Shown one piece after another: positions 1 to 7,503 of a DNA stretch of 11,501 nucleotides; the stretch's first letter is position 1, and every line of letters starts with the position of its first letter. The DNA is taken from the NCBI GenBank assembly GCA_008501575.1, contig QQUO01000141.1, positions 1 to 11,501 on the forward strand. Direction: 5' to 3'. This stretch comes from Pseudomonadota bacterium (lineage in GTDB: Bacteria > Pseudomonadota > Gammaproteobacteria > Xanthomonadales > Marinicellaceae). Below the pieces are notes generated by a model. It had not been told where the DNA came from, did no database searches, and saw only the letters and a list, made by a program, of their open reading frames with translations. Position numbers and translations under genes: made by a program.

Positions 1-824
1 CCTCATATACTTTGGTGTTTACCGGAATCGATGACCTGAAAACCACTGAAGCCGGTGCAACAGATAATTTCACCATCGCATTACCTTTAACGCCAACAGC
101 CGATGTGACGGTCAATATCAGCAGCAGTGATACCACTGAAGGCACAGTGTCACCAGGTTCAGTTACTTTTACCACTGCGAACTGGAATACCCCGGTGATG
201 ATTACTGTAACCGGTGTCGATGATCAGGTGTATGACCAAGACCAAGCGTACACCATTGACTTTAGTCCATTAAATTCTGCGGACAACAATTACAATGGTG
301 TTCAGGTAAGTTCAGTGAATGTCAGTAATGAAGATGATGATGCCCAACCGGATTTATCGGTCTTTATTACCAACTGTATTGACGGCAGTCTGCCCCAGCA
401 GTCCATCACTTATTATTTGACGGTTAGCAATGAGGGTAATAAAGCCATTCAAGGTGCTCGGTTAAACACGCAGTTCCCGGTAAATATATCTACGCCGGAT
501 TGGGAATGTAACAATGATGAAGGCCAAGCTTGTATTCCGGCCACCGGTCAAGGGGATTTGGATGAACTCATCGATCTTGATGTCAATGAATCCATGTTAT
601 TCACCATGAACGGTCAGGTTAGTGGTCAATTAAATGATTTTATTGATGTTTATGCAACCATTGAGATGCCAAGCGGCGAAACCGATATTAACCCGCTTAA
701 TAACCAAGCTGAAGATCATGATTTGTTATATCAATTTCTTTTTAAAGATGGCTTTGAATGTGCTGCTCCGGGCACTGTAGAAACCACCAATCAACAATTG
801 CTACAATTATATAACCTGCAGTAA
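1..824 (+). CDS. Secreted/surface repeat protein with Calx-beta-like repeat, DUF11-like domain and C-terminal GFE tail (5' end missing)
   Basis: The frame is open to the left edge, so the gene begins upstream and the TTG at 12 is not a credible start. The visible ~270 residues begin at the end of one repeat. Next comes a roughly 90-residue beta-sandwich unit containing 'VTVNISSSDTTEGTVSP' and 'ITVTGVDD', a pattern typical of Calx-beta-like repeats in large bacterial extracellular proteins. Residues ~113-235 resemble DUF11/CARDB domains: a 'YYLTVSNEGN' strand, a W-x-C followed by a second Cys, a GxGDLDE segment and 'NPLNNQA'. Near the C-terminus is 'FLFKDGFECA', like short GFE-ending tails I recall from extracellular proteins of Marinicella- and Xanthomonadales-related bacteria, followed by ~20 further polar residues. 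No catalytic motif is visible. The part seen is acidic, which fits an exported protein in seawater. Adhesive or structural function is inferred only; any enzymatic domain would lie upstream. Confidence 0.75.
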   Translation, partial: SYTLVFTGIDDLKTTEAGATDNFTIALPLTPTADVTVNISSSDTTEGTVSPGSVTFTTANWNTPVMITVTGVDDQVYDQDQAYTIDFSPLNSADNNYNGVQVSSVNVSNEDDDAQPDLSVFITNCIDGSLPQQSITYYLTVSNEGNKAIQGARLNTQFPVNISTPDWECNNDEGQACIPATGQGDLDELIDLDVNESMLFTMNGQVSGQLNDFIDVYATIEMPSGETDINPLNNQAEDHDLLYQFLFKDGFECAAPGTVETTNQQLLQLYNLQ

Positions 825-841
825 TTTCAGAGGGGGACCAC

Positions 842-875
842 AACGGCGGAACAGTATTCTGTTTCGCCGTTTTTT
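842..875 (+). terminator. Rho-independent terminator after the surface protein gene
   Basis: A 13-bp stem (842-854 pairing with 859-871, one G-U pair) closes a 4-base TATT loop and runs into a T tract at 870-875. It starts 17 bp after the stop codon of the surface protein gene and 75 bp before the next start, so it separates the two transcription units. Confidence 0.9.
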
Positions 876-913
876 ATGCCCACAATAATAATACTTAATT
901 CCACTTCAATTCT

Positions 914-935
914 TGTTAAAATTAAATTTTTAACA
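914..935. promoter_or_regulatory. Inverted repeat upstream of aacS, candidate operator
   Basis: Perfect 8-bp arms TGTTAAAA and TTTTAACA are separated by six bases (TTAAAT). The element ends 15 bp before the aacS start. Its size and symmetry suit a dimeric HTH regulator. The WYL-type regulator encoded directly after aacS is an obvious candidate ligand-responsive partner, but that link is inference. The surrounding DNA is very A/T rich, so chance symmetry cannot be excluded. A TATAAT sequence at 943-948 follows but sits too close to the ATG to serve as a normal -10 box for this gene. Confidence 0.35.
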
Positions 936-950
936 TCAACTGTATAATCC

Positions 951-2906
951 ATGACTGAACAAGCACTGTGGCAGCCCAATCCACAACATATTAAAAAATC
1001 ACAATTAAGCCAATTTATCGATTATGTAAATCAAAAGCATAAGCTTTCACTGAGCGATTATTCGCAGCTGCACCAGTATTCAATTGATAACCGTGCTTTA
1101 TTTTGGCGGGATGTGGTGGCTTTTTGTGGGCTTATATATCACCAGGATGCCCACACTGATTTACAGGATGACGGTCACATGATCGAAGCCCAATGGTTTG
1201 TCGGCATGACTTTAAATTTCGCAGAAAATTTATTGCGCAAAAATGATGATGACATTGCCCTAAGTTTTACCGATGAAAATAACGCCACCCGCCAATACAG
1301 TTATCGCCAACTCCATCAGCAAGTCGCTTGTTACCAACAAAAACTCAAACAGTGTGGGGTTACCAAGGGTGATCGGGTGGTTGGTTTTATGCCCAATATC
1401 CCCGAAACTGTCATGGCCATGCTGGCGACCACTTCTTTGGGTGCGGTTTGGTCATCCACTTCACCGGACTTTGGTATCAACGGTGTGGTCGATCGTTTTG
1501 GTCAAATCGAACCCAAAGTCATGTTTTGTGCCAATGCTTATTATTACAACGGCAAAACCCATAACTGTTTGGAAAAAGTTAAACACATCAATGCACAAAT
1601 CGACAGCATAGAGCACATTGTGGTGGTTGAATTTGCCGACCAGGGCAATGAAACACCACCGGATAATGCCCTTTATTTAAGCGACTGGTTGGCAGGCACT
1701 GATAACACGGCACAAGTGGAATTCACACCGGTGCCTTTTGATCACCCGCTTTACATCCTCTATTCCTCAGGCACCACCGGTAAGCCCAAATGCATCGTTC
1801 ATCGAACCGGCGGTATTTTGTTACAACACCTGAAAGAATTACAATTACACAGTAATATAACCACCGGTAAGTCACTGTTTTATTTCACCACCTGCGGGTG
1901 GATGATGTGGAACTGGCTGGTGTCAGGTCTGGCCACCGGTGCCACCGTGGTGCTCTACGACGGCTCACCTTTTTATCCCGACGGCAACCGCTTATTTGAT
2001 CTGATTGATGAACAAAAAATCACTCACTTCGGCACCTCAGCCAAATGGATTTCCGCGGTGGAAAAAGCCGGTCTTAAACCTCGCCAATCCCATGACTTAT
2101 CCAGCCTTGAAACCATTTTTTCCACCGGTTCACCCTTGTTACCGGAGAATTTTGATTTTGTCTACCGGGATATAAAACAAATTGTATGCCTGTCCTCAAT
2201 TTCCGGTGGTACCGATATTTGTTCATGTTTTGCCCTGGGATGTAGCGATTTGCCGGTTTATCGGGGGCAATTACAATGTTTAGGATTGGGCTTATCAGTC
2301 AAAGTACTGGACGAGGATAAAAACAGTTTAATTGGCGAACCCGGGGAACTGGCCTGTGATAAAGCCTTTCCGGCCATGCCGGTATATTTTTGGAATGATG
2401 AAGATAACAGCCGTTATAAATCAGCCTATTTCGATAAATACCCGGATATTTGGTGTCATTCTGACCGTGCTGAAATCACCCCCCAAGGGGGTATGATTAT
2501 TTATGGCCGCTCAGACACCACCTTAAATCCCGGTGGTGTCCGCATCGGTACAGCAGAAATTTATCGCCAGGTCGAAAAGCACCCTGAAATATTAGAAAGT
2601 ATTGTCGTTGGTCAACAATGGGGTGACGATACCCGTGTTATTCTGTTTGTGGTCATGCAAGCAGGTTATCAACTTAATGACGAATTAATTAAACAAATCA
2701 AAACCACCATCCGCCAAAACACCACACCAAGACATGTACCGGCTAAAATTATCGCCGTCAGTGACATTCCCAAGACAATCAGTGGCAAAATTGTGGAACT
2801 GGCAGTGCGTGATGTCATTCATGGCCAAGAAGTTGCCAACACTGATGCCTTAGCCAACCCGGAAGCTTTGAATTTATTCAAAAATTTACCGGTGTTACAA
2901 GACTGA
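951..2906 (+). CDS. aacS: Acetoacetyl-CoA synthetase (acetoacetate--CoA ligase)
   Basis: This is an ANL-superfamily adenylate-forming enzyme that activates acetoacetate with ATP and CoA to acetoacetyl-CoA in the cytoplasm (EC 6.2.1.16). At 651 residues it has the full length of the AacS family, and its N-terminal 'ALWQPNPQHI' plus FIDYVN region matches that family rather than acetyl-CoA synthetase. Visible motifs: phosphate-binding YSSGTTGKPK at residues 271-280, the family-typical 'TTCGWMMWNWL' and 'YDGSPFYP' segments, 'SGGTDICSCF', the hinge GRSDTTLNPGGVR at 519-531, and the C-terminal 'PKTISGK' whose K613 is the expected catalytic, acetylation-controlled lysine. The ATG start fits family length, but no Shine-Dalgarno sequence is apparent before it. 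It leads a probable operon with the WYL regulator. The likely role is scavenging of acetoacetate or ketone bodies from leucine or polyhydroxybutyrate breakdown; no other gene of those pathways is in view. Confidence 0.95.
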   Translation: MTEQALWQPNPQHIKKSQLSQFIDYVNQKHKLSLSDYSQLHQYSIDNRALFWRDVVAFCGLIYHQDAHTDLQDDGHMIEAQWFVGMTLNFAENLLRKNDDDIALSFTDENNATRQYSYRQLHQQVACYQQKLKQCGVTKGDRVVGFMPNIPETVMAMLATTSLGAVWSSTSPDFGINGVVDRFGQIEPKVMFCANAYYYNGKTHNCLEKVKHINAQIDSIEHIVVVEFADQGNETPPDNALYLSDWLAGTDNTAQVEFTPVPFDHPLYILYSSGTTGKPKCIVHRTGGILLQHLKELQLHSNITTGKSLFYFTTCGWMMWNWLVSGLATGATVVLYDGSPFYPDGNRLFDLIDEQKITHFGTSAKWISAVEKAGLKPRQSHDLSSLETIFSTGSPLLPENFDFVYRDIKQIVCLSSISGGTDICSCFALGCSDLPVYRGQLQCLGLGLSVKVLDEDKNSLIGEPGELACDKAFPAMPVYFWNDEDNSRYKSAYFDKYPDIWCHSDRAEITPQGGMIIYGRSDTTLNPGGVRIGTAEIYRQVEKHPEILESIVVGQQWGDDTRVILFVVMQAGYQLNDELIKQIKTTIRQNTTPRHVPAKIIAVSDIPKTISGKIVELAVRDVIHGQEVANTDALANPEALNLFKNLPVLQD

Positions 2907-2908
2907 TT

Positions 2909-3856
2909 ATGAAACGCTTGGAACAATTGGATCAAATCCTGCAATCAAGACGCTCACCGATTACCGTTGAGCAATTGATGGACCAACTCAACTGTTCCAA
3001 AGCCACAGTTTATCGGCGAATTAATGAACTCAAAACCCATTATCAGGCACCAATTCTGCAAGATGATGAACACCGCTATTATTATGATAAGCAGGCACAA
3101 TTTGCTCTGCCCGGCATACGATTTACCGCGGAAGAGGCGCAAGGATTATTAATGGCAGCGGATATTCTGAATAAATTACAAGGTGATAACTTATCCGCAC
3201 CCATTGCCAGAATTATTCGGGCCATTAGTGGCTTATTGGCGGAGCAAGGCATCACCAACCAAAAATTAATTCAGTTTATTCCAACCCTGGTTAGAAAACC
3301 GCAACCGGCGATATTTCTCACCATTCTCACTGCTTTGCAAAAAAACAAAAAAATTCAGCTGCATTATCGCAGTCGTCAAGGCCAACACTCTGAACGTCTG
3401 GTGTCACCTCAACATCTCAGCTATTATAAAAATAACTGGTATCTGGATGCCTGGTGTCACCTGCAGGCGGGATTGCGTTTATTTGCAATGGAGTTGATAG
3501 AACAGGCAACAGTGGATATAGAAAAAGCATATTTGCATGATAAACAACAATTGCGGGAACACTACGCCAACAGCTACGGCCTATTCGCCGGTGACGCCAA
3601 AAATCAAGCCAGAATACGCATCGATCTTAACAAAGCCCCCTGGGTGGCAAACCAAATTTGGCACTCACAACAAAAAACCAGCCATCAGGATAAACACAGC
3701 GCCACCATCGAAATCCCCTACCACCACAGTGCTGAACTGATGTCTGATATTCTTCAACTGGGGTCAGCCGCTGAGGTATTGGCACCCAAAAAACTCCGCC
3801 ATCAAATCCAACAAGAATTACAAATCAATTTGCAACACTATAACCAAGCACCATGA
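2909..3856 (+). CDS. HTH-WYL domain transcriptional regulator (YafY-like)
   Basis: The 315-residue protein has an N-terminal winged helix-turn-helix (residues ~1-60; recognition segment 'CSKATVYRRINELK'). A middle linker is followed by a WYL domain from about residue 140 ('IQLHYRSRQG') with the signature N-W-Y-L-D-A-W at 176-182 and a following 'LRLFAMELIEQA' strand. WYL domains sense small ligands or nucleic acids, and YafY-type members act as repressors or activators. The ATG lies 2 bp after the aacS stop, so translation is probably coupled and the protein may control its own operon. The gene downstream overlaps it by 4 bp. The effector cannot be read from sequence; an acyl-CoA or acetoacetate-related metabolite is only a guess from context. 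WYL proteins also occur with defence genes, but nothing of that kind is present here. Confidence 0.88.
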   Translation: MKRLEQLDQILQSRRSPITVEQLMDQLNCSKATVYRRINELKTHYQAPILQDDEHRYYYDKQAQFALPGIRFTAEEAQGLLMAADILNKLQGDNLSAPIARIIRAISGLLAEQGITNQKLIQFIPTLVRKPQPAIFLTILTALQKNKKIQLHYRSRQGQHSERLVSPQHLSYYKNNWYLDAWCHLQAGLRLFAMELIEQATVDIEKAYLHDKQQLREHYANSYGLFAGDAKNQARIRIDLNKAPWVANQIWHSQQKTSHQDKHSATIEIPYHHSAELMSDILQLGSAAEVLAPKKLRHQIQQELQINLQHYNQAP

Positions 3857-5466
3857 CACGCAGAATAAAGAAGCGCCACAAGATTATCAGCTTAACTTTC
3901 ATACTGGTATGTGTTCTTTATTGTGCGATTTTACTGTGGCTGTTACCGGTTTACCTCAAAACACCCATTAATGACCGTTTGCTTGAGCAAAAATTACAAA
4001 TTGATTATCAACGTCTGTGGATTAACCCACTGACCTTAAACATTCATCTCCAAGAAACAGAATTACAGAACTTGTCAGGTGAGGTGATTTTTTCAGCCAA
4101 AAATATAGCCGTCGATTGGCAATTATGGCCAGTGTTTAACCGACACATTAATATTGACCACCTGTTTTTAAAGCAAGCCAATATACAACTTGAATTCAAC
4201 CAGGACAATCAACTCATCAGCCCTTCATTTGAGCCGACAACATCGAACGCAACCCCCTGGCAGTTCAACCCGGGAGATCTCGAAGTCATCAATAGTTCAG
4301 TGATACTCAAACGACAAGACCAGCACCTGAAATTTAATGACATCAATCTACACTTGAATTTAGCTGAATTAATTAAGCCACAACAATTTTCACCCAATCA
4401 ACCGGCATCCATACACCTTAACACCACTCCCAAGGGTGATTTTTCAATCGAACGAACTGCTGATGAGGATTTTTTTCACTGGCAGCTCAATGACTGGCCC
4501 CTGCAAGATATCGCCGCCTGGCTTAGCAACAGCCAAAAGCCCATTGAACTGGAGGGGCAAATCACCGCATTAGGTACATTTCTGTGGCCGCCTGGACAAC
4601 TGCCGGTTTTTAAAATTACTGCAACGGCGCTGGCCCTTGAAAAATTACACTGGCCACCTTTTAAAGCACAACAAGCCCGGATAAATGCCCGGGATATTAA
4701 CCTTGACTTCAATAAACAACACCTTCAAGTCGGTCATCTGACAAGCCCAGGTGGTGAATTATCAATGCAATTAGACCCCTTAGACTTAGCCAGTACAACA
4801 AGTATGTCTGCAACAGCAAATGGTCATTGGCAAGGACAGCTTGATGCCATGGACTTCACCGATTGGACCATCACATTACAAGATGATCGTCCGGCTGTTC
4901 GCGCAGTTATTGAACAATTCACCATCAATACCGAATCTTCTCAACAAAAGCTAACCGTTAAGTTAAAGCTTATTGCCCCTTTCGACCAACCCGTAATGGT
5001 CACCGCACACGGCCCACTCAATCCAATGTTTTTACAAGGTGAACTACATGCCGAAGCATTGAACCTGGTCGCCATAAATCCCTGGTTACAAGAACTCAGT
5101 CCATGGCAAATCCAACAAGCCTCACTAGCCGTGAACAGCCGCTTTTGTGCACAAGACAATGCATTTTATGCCGAAGGTGACTGGTCTATACCACAGCTGA
5201 CGATTATAGACATGATGCAACGCATCGATGCATCCCAAACCAAGCTTCAATCAATCGGACTTGATATTAAACAACAACGATTGATACTCAACAACTTCAA
5301 CAGCCAATCCATTGAAATGCGTGCACTTGACAACGATTCCAATCCTCAGCAAGCCGATCACGCAGCCGTGGCACCCCAATCGAATGAGCAACTGTGGCAC
5401 GTGATCGTTGATGAAGGATTTACCGGACTCTGTGCGCTTAAACCGAATATTTTATTAAAGAAATGA
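3853..5466 (+). CDS. DUF748/AsmA-like membrane-anchored periplasmic protein, short form
   Basis: A basic N-terminus (MTRRIKKRHK) and one hydrophobic helix at residues ~12-32 indicate an inner-membrane anchor with the rest in the periplasm. The following 'YLKTPINDRLLEQKLQIDYQRLWINPLTLNIHL' layout (not all one motif) and 'FSAKNIAVDWQLWPVFNRHINIDHLFLKQANIQLE' match the start of DUF748 proteins, relatives of AsmA/TamB-type envelope proteins involved in lipid or outer-membrane homeostasis. The remainder is repetitive amphipathic beta sequence with many W/L/Q residues. At 537 residues it is clearly shorter than the ~1000-residue DUF748 proteins I know. It stops just after 'LWHVIVDEGFTGL', which resembles the opening of a further repeat unit (compare 'PWQFNPGDLEVIN' near residue 135). 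The ATG overlaps the stop of the WYL gene (ATGA), so it belongs to the same operon. A functional link to acetoacetate metabolism is not obvious. Confidence 0.7.
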   Translation: MTRRIKKRHKIISLTFILVCVLYCAILLWLLPVYLKTPINDRLLEQKLQIDYQRLWINPLTLNIHLQETELQNLSGEVIFSAKNIAVDWQLWPVFNRHINIDHLFLKQANIQLEFNQDNQLISPSFEPTTSNATPWQFNPGDLEVINSSVILKRQDQHLKFNDINLHLNLAELIKPQQFSPNQPASIHLNTTPKGDFSIERTADEDFFHWQLNDWPLQDIAAWLSNSQKPIELEGQITALGTFLWPPGQLPVFKITATALALEKLHWPPFKAQQARINARDINLDFNKQHLQVGHLTSPGGELSMQLDPLDLASTTSMSATANGHWQGQLDAMDFTDWTITLQDDRPAVRAVIEQFTINTESSQQKLTVKLKLIAPFDQPVMVTAHGPLNPMFLQGELHAEALNLVAINPWLQELSPWQIQQASLAVNSRFCAQDNAFYAEGDWSIPQLTIIDMMQRIDASQTKLQSIGLDIKQQRLILNNFNSQSIEMRALDNDSNPQQADHAAVAPQSNEQLWHVIVDEGFTGLCALKPNILLKK

Positions 5467-5475
5467 ATACCCGGC

Positions 5476-6861
5476 TTAAGCCTCTTTAACCACTTCAAAC
5501 ACAGGCACATATTCACTGCCCGGCAATTTCATCCTTTTTTGTTCGATAAAGGCTTTAAGTAAGGTGTCTAATTTATCCATCAGTTCAGATTCGCCGTGAA
5601 TTTGATAAACACCGTGTTTCATCACCTGTTGTCGACCAAACTCTTTGACATTACCCGAGACTATCCCTGAAAAAGCAGCCCGCAATGCAGCCGCCAATTC
5701 GCCCAACGGACGGTCACGGTACAAATTAAGTGACGCCATGTTCTCATGGGTTGGTATAAACGGGAATTGTAACTTCTCATCAATGTGCAAAGCCCAGTTA
5801 AAGTAATAACTAATGCGATTACGGCTGCGATGCAATTTAACCGCCGACATACCGGCCATCATTTTCACCGCCACTTGTTCGGCATCATCAATGATGATTT
5901 CATATAGATTTGCCACCGAATCACCCAAAGCAAAACGAATAAATTCATCAATCTGATAAAAATAATCCGCTGACTCTTTGGGCCCTGTCATGATAAATGG
6001 AAACGGTATGCCCTCATTTCGTTTATCTGAAAGAATACCAATCAGATAAAGAATTTCCTCGGCAGTTCCGACACCACCCGGGAACACAATAATGCCATGT
6101 CCTAAACGAACAAAAGCTTCCAGACGCTTTTCTATATCAGGCATAATCACTAAATTATTGACAATCGGGTTCGGTGCTTCTGCAGCAATAATACTGGGTT
6201 CAGTCAAGCCGACGTAGCGACCATTGTCTATTCGTTGTTTTGCATGGCCGACACTGGCACCTTTCATCGGTCCTTTCATGGCGCCTGTACCACAGCCGGT
6301 ACAGATATGGCCGCCCCGCAATCCAATCTGATAGCCCACATCTTTGGTGTATTGATATTCCACCCGATTAATGGCATGACCACCCCAGCATACCACCAAA
6401 TTAGGTTCTAAACCGTATTCATGAACTTCAGCACGACGCAGAATTTCAAACACATAGTTGGTGATATCAAAAGGTTGTTGCAGATCAAAACTACTGACTT
6501 CCTTTTGGGCACTTTGAAACACAATGTCACGCAGTACCGCAAAGATTGAATCACGGATACCGGAAATCATCTTACCGTCCACAAAGGCTTGTGCCGGCGC
6601 ATTGGTAAACTGTAAGTGAATGCCACGCTCACGAGGGATTAACTTGACATTAAAATCAGGGTAGCGATTAAGAACGGCCATGGCATCGTCATCACTGGCA
6701 TCGTGGTTCAACACCGCCAAGCAGCATTTTCGAAATAACTCGTGAACACCGCCTCGACCAACCTCCATCATGCGGTTGATTTCCTCTTGGGACAATAAAG
6801 TCATGCCACCACGTGCTGCGATGGTACATTTATCAATGGTTTTTATATCGTTATAATTCAT
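5476..6861 (-). CDS. ppnN: Pyrimidine/purine nucleotide 5'-monophosphate nucleosidase PpnN (LOG family, YgdH)
   Basis: This cytoplasmic enzyme cleaves nucleoside monophosphates to a free base and ribose 5-phosphate, adjusting nucleotide pools; E. coli PpnN is activated by (p)ppGpp. The 461-residue product aligns by eye along its whole length with E. coli PpnN (454 residues). It has an N-terminal region with 'ELFRKCCLAVLNHDASD', then 'LIPRERGIHLQF' and 'AFVDGKMI', a Rossmann core with 'VVCWGGHAIN' and 'ICTGCGTGAMKGPMKGA', the LOG signature PGGVGTAEE at residues 261-269, 'TGPKESADYF', and C-terminal 'FSGIVSGNVKEFG' and 'RMKLPGSEYVPVFE'. The start is supported by an AAGGA ribosome site. The first ~20 residues are longer than in E. 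coli, and M20 is the alternative start. It converges on the DUF748 gene with a 9-bp gap and diverges from the DUF3301 gene. Confidence 0.96.
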   Translation of the reverse strand: MNYNDIKTIDKCTIAARGGMTLLSQEEINRMMEVGRGGVHELFRKCCLAVLNHDASDDDAMAVLNRYPDFNVKLIPRERGIHLQFTNAPAQAFVDGKMISGIRDSIFAVLRDIVFQSAQKEVSSFDLQQPFDITNYVFEILRRAEVHEYGLEPNLVVCWGGHAINRVEYQYTKDVGYQIGLRGGHICTGCGTGAMKGPMKGASVGHAKQRIDNGRYVGLTEPSIIAAEAPNPIVNNLVIMPDIEKRLEAFVRLGHGIIVFPGGVGTAEEILYLIGILSDKRNEGIPFPFIMTGPKESADYFYQIDEFIRFALGDSVANLYEIIIDDAEQVAVKMMAGMSAVKLHRSRNRISYYFNWALHIDEKLQFPFIPTHENMASLNLYRDRPLGELAAALRAAFSGIVSGNVKEFGRQQVMKHGVYQIHGESELMDKLDTLLKAFIEQKRMKLPGSEYVPVFEVVKEA

Positions 6862-6868
6862 AATTTTT

Positions 6869-6873
6869 TCCTT
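6869..6873 (-). promoter_or_regulatory. Ribosome binding site of ppnN
   Basis: AAGGA on the - strand lies 7 nt before the ATG at 6859-6861. It supports the upstream start over the internal Met20, which has no comparable site. Confidence 0.7.
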
Positions 6874-6893
6874 GTTTTTGTTTTTTTATAATA

Positions 6894-6924
6894 ATTATCA
6901 CTGCATAAAACCCTTAAGAGTCAA
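6894..6924 (-). promoter_or_regulatory. Candidate sigma70 promoter for ppnN
   Basis: On the - strand, TTGACT (6924-6919, five of six consensus bases) is followed after 19 bp by GATAAT (6899-6894, five of six); TGATAA gives an 18-bp spacing instead. The expected start of transcription is near 6885-6888, giving a short A-rich leader of about 25 nt. The spacing is slightly long, so this is a plausible but unproven assignment. Confidence 0.45.
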
Positions 6925-6965
6925 TCACAAGATATGCAGCAGGTCAAAAAAGGGGTTTTTTTGAC

Positions 6966-6996
6966 TAAAAAGCCGACGCGAATGGCCGGCTTTTTA
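6966..6996. terminator. Terminator-like hairpin, bidirectional in form
   Basis: A 10-bp stem, TAAAAAGCCG (6966-6975) with CGGCTTTTTA (6987-6996), encloses an 11-nt loop. GC pairs near the loop and A/T tracts on both flanks give the usual shape of a bidirectional intrinsic terminator. Neither flanking gene reads into it, because ppnN and the DUF3301 gene both run away from it. It may end an unrecognised short transcript, insulate the two promoters, or be left over from a lost gene. Confidence 0.6.
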
Positions 6997-7127
6997 AAAT
7001 GAGATATGGATTGCTCCATACCCCATTATAACTTGTTCAGTCAAAAAGTAAAAGATGGCCATCAATTGCTCTGGACGATTAGTCGCCATGGCCACAACAT
7101 TCGGTTTCTTTTAAACTTCAAACCCCG

Positions 7128-7133
7128 TACAAT
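7128..7133 (+). promoter_or_regulatory. Possible -10 box for the DUF3301-ABC pair
   Basis: TACAAT matches the -10 consensus at five of six positions and lies 39 bp before the DUF3301 ATG. No good -35 box is found at 16-18 bp (TTTCTT at 17 bp is poor), so the call is tentative. The leader after it is rich in A and T tracts. Confidence 0.3.
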
Positions 7134-7171
7134 GATTTTTTTAAAAACTATCAATATTTTTTTTAGGACTT

Positions 7172-7501
7172 ATGCTTGAATTAACCTTATTGATGCTTTT
7201 GGGCTTTATTATGGCCTATTGGTACAACCAAACCAAAGCCATTGAAGAAGTTCGCCGCTATGGTAAACAATTAACACGGGAACGTGGTTGGGCCTTTTTG
7301 GATGATTCCGTGGTTCAGCAGAAAATAAAAATAAAGTCACGCTTAGGACGATTGGCCTTATACCGGATTTTTGACTTTGAATTCTCCGATGCCAGTGCCC
7401 GTCGCCATAGCGGCCATATTAAGCACCATGGCGGGGTTGTTATTGAAGTCCAATTTAACCATGGCAGTGAGATAGAAACACTGCGCTTACAGAACTTTTA
7501 A
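7172..7501 (+). CDS. DUF3301 domain-containing small membrane protein
   Basis: This 109-residue protein has an N-terminal hydrophobic helix (residues ~1-18) and a cytosolic-looking basic part. It contains the DUF3301 pattern: 'RERGWAFLDDSVVQQKIKIKS' in two overlapping halves, 'LYRIFDFEFSDASARRHSGHI' around residues 63-83, and a 'GGVVIEVQF' strand. An AGGA ribosome site sits at 7165-7168, only 3 nt before the ATG. The family is widespread in gammaproteobacteria with no function known to me. The stop is 2 bp before the ABC exporter start, so the two are probably translated from one mRNA. A helper or regulatory role for the exporter is context-based inference. Confidence 0.85.
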   Translation: MLELTLLMLLGFIMAYWYNQTKAIEEVRRYGKQLTRERGWAFLDDSVVQQKIKIKSRLGRLALYRIFDFEFSDASARRHSGHIKHHGGVVIEVQFNHGSEIETLRLQNF

Positions 7502-7503
7502 AG

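Larger units (their letters stand above)
6862..7171. other. Divergent intergenic region with three consecutive hairpins
   Basis: These 310 bp separate ppnN (-) from the DUF3301 gene (+). They contain the ppnN promoter candidate and three adjacent inverted repeats: GTCAAAAAA/TTTTTTGAC at 6943-6965, a terminator-like stem at 6966-6996 and TATGGA/TCCATA at 7005-7020. Further right are two short perfect palindromes, GATGGCCATC (7054-7063) and GCCATGGC (7085-7092). No open reading frame of note is present. A small RNA or regulatory leader is possible; a promoter for such an RNA was not convincing. Confidence 0.5.

Noticed and set aside
943..948. TATAAT directly before the aacS start codon as its -10 promoter box
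   Set aside because: It ends 2 bp before the ATG, so transcription would begin inside the coding region. No -35 element is found at 16-18 bp, and no downstream start would keep the conserved N-terminus.
1273..1611. 112-codon + strand frame inside aacS
   Set aside because: It lies wholly within the conserved aacS frame and its translation has no recognisable domain; it is a shadow frame.
2909..3856. WYL protein as part of a defence system such as a CRISPR or BREX-type locus
   Set aside because: No nuclease, methyltransferase, helicase or CRISPR repeats are nearby. The neighbours are metabolic and envelope genes.
5473..5482. GGCTTAAGCC palindrome at the DUF748/ppnN junction as a terminator
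   Set aside because: Folding leaves only a 3-bp stem with a 4-base loop and there is no proper T tract. It also overlaps the ppnN stop codon.
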